Part shown: positions 5,030 to 5,514 of the stretch, piece after piece
Layout of the letters: each line of letters opens with the position of its first letter
Position numbering within the stretch: position 1 is the first letter of the stretch
NCBI GenBank assembly: GCA_029987025.1
Contig: DALTWQ010000080.1
Coordinates: forward strand, 1 to 5,514
Length of the DNA stretch: 5,514 bases
Origin: Methanocorpusculum sp.
Lineage (GTDB): Archaea; Halobacteriota; Methanomicrobia; Methanomicrobiales; Methanocorpusculaceae
Direction of reading: 5' to 3'
Position numbers and translations under genes: made by a program
Notes under the pieces: model-generated
Databases searched by the model: none
What the model saw: the letters and a program-made list of their open reading frames with translations, nothing else
Told to the model about the DNA's origin: nothing

Positions 5030-5206
5030 TTATTTATTTTCAGATATTGCACCGAGCGGACAGATTTTTGCGCAGAAGAGGCATGTTTCTTTGCAGATTT
5101 CTGTATTGACTGAGAGATACGTATCGATAAGTTCCAAGGCGCTGTGGGGACATACAGAAACGCATGCTCCGCAGTAGTTGCAGATATCCCGGTGTATTGT
5201 TATCAT
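5030..5206 (-). CDS. Small 2[4Fe-4S] ferredoxin, likely electron donor to geranylgeranyl reductase
   Basis: A 58-residue soluble ferredoxin, reading MITIHRDICNYCGACVSVCP at the start and ending CPLGAISENK. Two complete cluster motifs are present: C9-x2-C12-x2-C15-x3-C19-P and C38-x3-C42-x2-C45-x3-C49-P, enough for two [4Fe-4S] clusters. The second motif has three residues between its first two cysteines instead of two. The gene is only 21 bases upstream of the geranylgeranyl reductase gene on the same strand. A ferredoxin gene next to the reductase gene has been reported in Methanosarcina, where the ferredoxin is needed for full saturation of the lipids; the same role is inferred here. There is no ribosome binding site before the ATG, consistent with a leaderless start from the box at 5231-5237. 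It is short enough to be missed by automatic gene calling. Confidence 0.9.
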   Translation of the reverse strand: MITIHRDICNYCGACVSVCPHSALELIDTYLSVNTEICKETCLFCAKICPLGAISENK

Positions 5207-5230
5207 AATAGTAATATACGTTTTCAGATG

Positions 5231-5237
5231 TTAAAAG
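5231..5237 (-). promoter_or_regulatory. Probable promoter of the ferredoxin-reductase operon
   Basis: On the minus strand CTTTTAA (5237-5231) is a TATA-like box centred about 28 bases before the ATG at 5206, as expected for a leaderless archaeal gene. A nearer stretch GTATATTAC (5219-5211) resembles a TATA box better but is only about 10 bases from the ATG. The box lies inside a 6-bp inverted repeat, TCAGAT (5224-5229) and ATCTGA (5244-5249), in the divergent gap shared with the 45-residue gene. Confidence 0.4.
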
Positions 5238-5268
5238 ATTGATATCTGATAAGATTCAATAGATAAGT

Positions 5269-5406
5269 ATGACTGATGAAAAAAGGTCGTCAGGGGTTGT
5301 GCGTCAGCCGGGTAAAAAGCCGGGATTTATGTACTATGTTCTGATGCTTGTTGCATTAGCCTGTGTTATCTACGGTATTTACGGCTGGGTAACGGGTAAA
5401 TGGTAA
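5269..5406 (+). CDS. 45-residue single-pass membrane protein, function unknown
   Basis: An intact reading frame from the ATG at 5269 to TAA encodes a small protein with a clear layout. A basic, hydrophilic N-terminus of about 19 residues (starting MTDEKRSSG, rich in K and R) precedes one strong hydrophobic helix (FMYYVLMLVALACVIYGIYG, 20-39) and a short tail, WVTGKW. Positive charges before the helix favour the N-terminus staying in the cytoplasm. No motif names a family. It reads away from the ferredoxin gene and shares a 62-base divergent gap with it. There is no ribosome binding site before the ATG; a weak A/T-rich stretch near 5241-5246 is at leaderless spacing. The clean membrane-protein design and the absence of another feature here support it being real, but conservation is not shown. 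Confidence 0.6.
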   Translation: MTDEKRSSGVVRQPGKKPGFMYYVLMLVALACVIYGIYGWVTGKW

Positions 5407-5422
5407 TACAGAAAAGATAATT

Positions 5423-5439
5423 CTCTTATACTGTAAGAG
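5423..5439 (+). terminator. Weak hairpin between the small membrane protein gene and the tRNA
   Basis: CTCTTA (5423-5428) pairs with TAAGAG (5434-5439) around a five-base loop, 17 bases after the stop of the 45-residue gene. It is followed by CTAATTTATTAA without a true T run, so as a terminator it is weak. The same bases contain TTATACTG (5427-5433 region), about 30 bases before the tRNA, which could equally be the tRNA promoter box; the sequence does not decide between these. Confidence 0.3.
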
Positions 5440-5460
5440 CTAATTTATTAACGCAAATTT

Positions 5461-5514
5461 GCACCGATGGGGTAGCCAGGATATCCTTATGGCCTCCGGA
5501 GCCATGGACGCGGG
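5461..5514 (+). tRNA. tRNA-Arg (anticodon CCG), 5' part, cut by the window end
   Basis: The first 54 bases of a tRNA fit the cloverleaf. The 5' acceptor strand GCACCGA (5461-5467) is followed by T8 and a D arm with the invariant G18-G19. A fully paired anticodon stem, ATGGC with GCCAT, closes the seven-base loop CTCCGGA, placing CCG as anticodon (reads CGG, arginine). The variable bases GGAC and the first strand of the T stem, GCGGG, end the window. The T loop and 3' acceptor strand lie beyond it. The anticodon stem closes directly, so there is no intron at the usual archaeal position after base 37. The 10-13/22-25 D stem is weak at its last pair, which is normal for some tRNAs. Confidence 0.88.

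Noticed and set aside
4605..5177. 190-residue plus-strand frame
   Set aside because: It lies antisense to geranylgeranyl reductase and the ferredoxin, both of which have full family motifs; its serine/threonine/arginine-rich content is typical of a shadow frame.

Overview
The window looks like a methanogenic euryarchaeon, most likely of the order Methanomicrobiales; a Methanocorpusculum-like genus is a guess from overall feel, not something the bases prove. Pointers to an archaeon are a digeranylgeranylglycerophospholipid reductase for ether lipids with a small ferredoxin beside it, an archaeal-type riboflavin/F420 pathway reductase, a SelB-like protein with a degenerate GTPase domain, A/T-rich boxes about 25-30 bases upstream of start codons that lack ribosome binding sites (leaderless genes), and oligo-T terminators. 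The GGR, arfC and SelB-like genes are intact and look like ordinary chromosome.

The left part (1-1600) looks accessory. It opens with a short repeat/hairpin region at the edge, followed by the C-terminal remnant of an HlyD-family secretion accessory protein (170-717) that has lost its N-terminus and carries a one-base frameshift at an A run. A 209-base gap follows, with an inverted repeat, a terminator-like hairpin and a third copy of the repeat core overlapping a probable promoter. A complete two-gene HEPN/MNT toxin-antitoxin module comes next (927-1600): a nucleotidyltransferase antitoxin, then an RX4HXY-type HEPN ribonuclease, overlapping by four bases.

The middle part holds a minus-strand SelB-like gene (1646-2611) with a clean terminator. 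Divergent from it is a 62-residue conserved-looking protein of unknown function (2712-2900) with a good leaderless promoter and its own terminator. Close behind lies arfC (2935-3615), the riboflavin/F420 branch reductase. The convergent gap 3616-3820 has the terminators of both flanking genes, and between them an unexplained structured element (3693-3763) in which the 11-base loop of one hairpin is a perfect complement of a downstream strand.

The right part has a minus-strand operon of a 58-residue 2[4Fe-4S] ferredoxin (5030-5206) and geranylgeranyl reductase (3821-5008); the ferredoxin probably supplies electrons for lipid saturation. Divergent from it is a 45-residue single-pass membrane protein (5269-5406). 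The window ends inside a tRNA-Arg(CCG) gene (from 5461). The best candidates for something undescribed are the structured element at 3693-3763, the 62-residue and 45-residue proteins, and the repeat sites around the toxin-antitoxin promoter.
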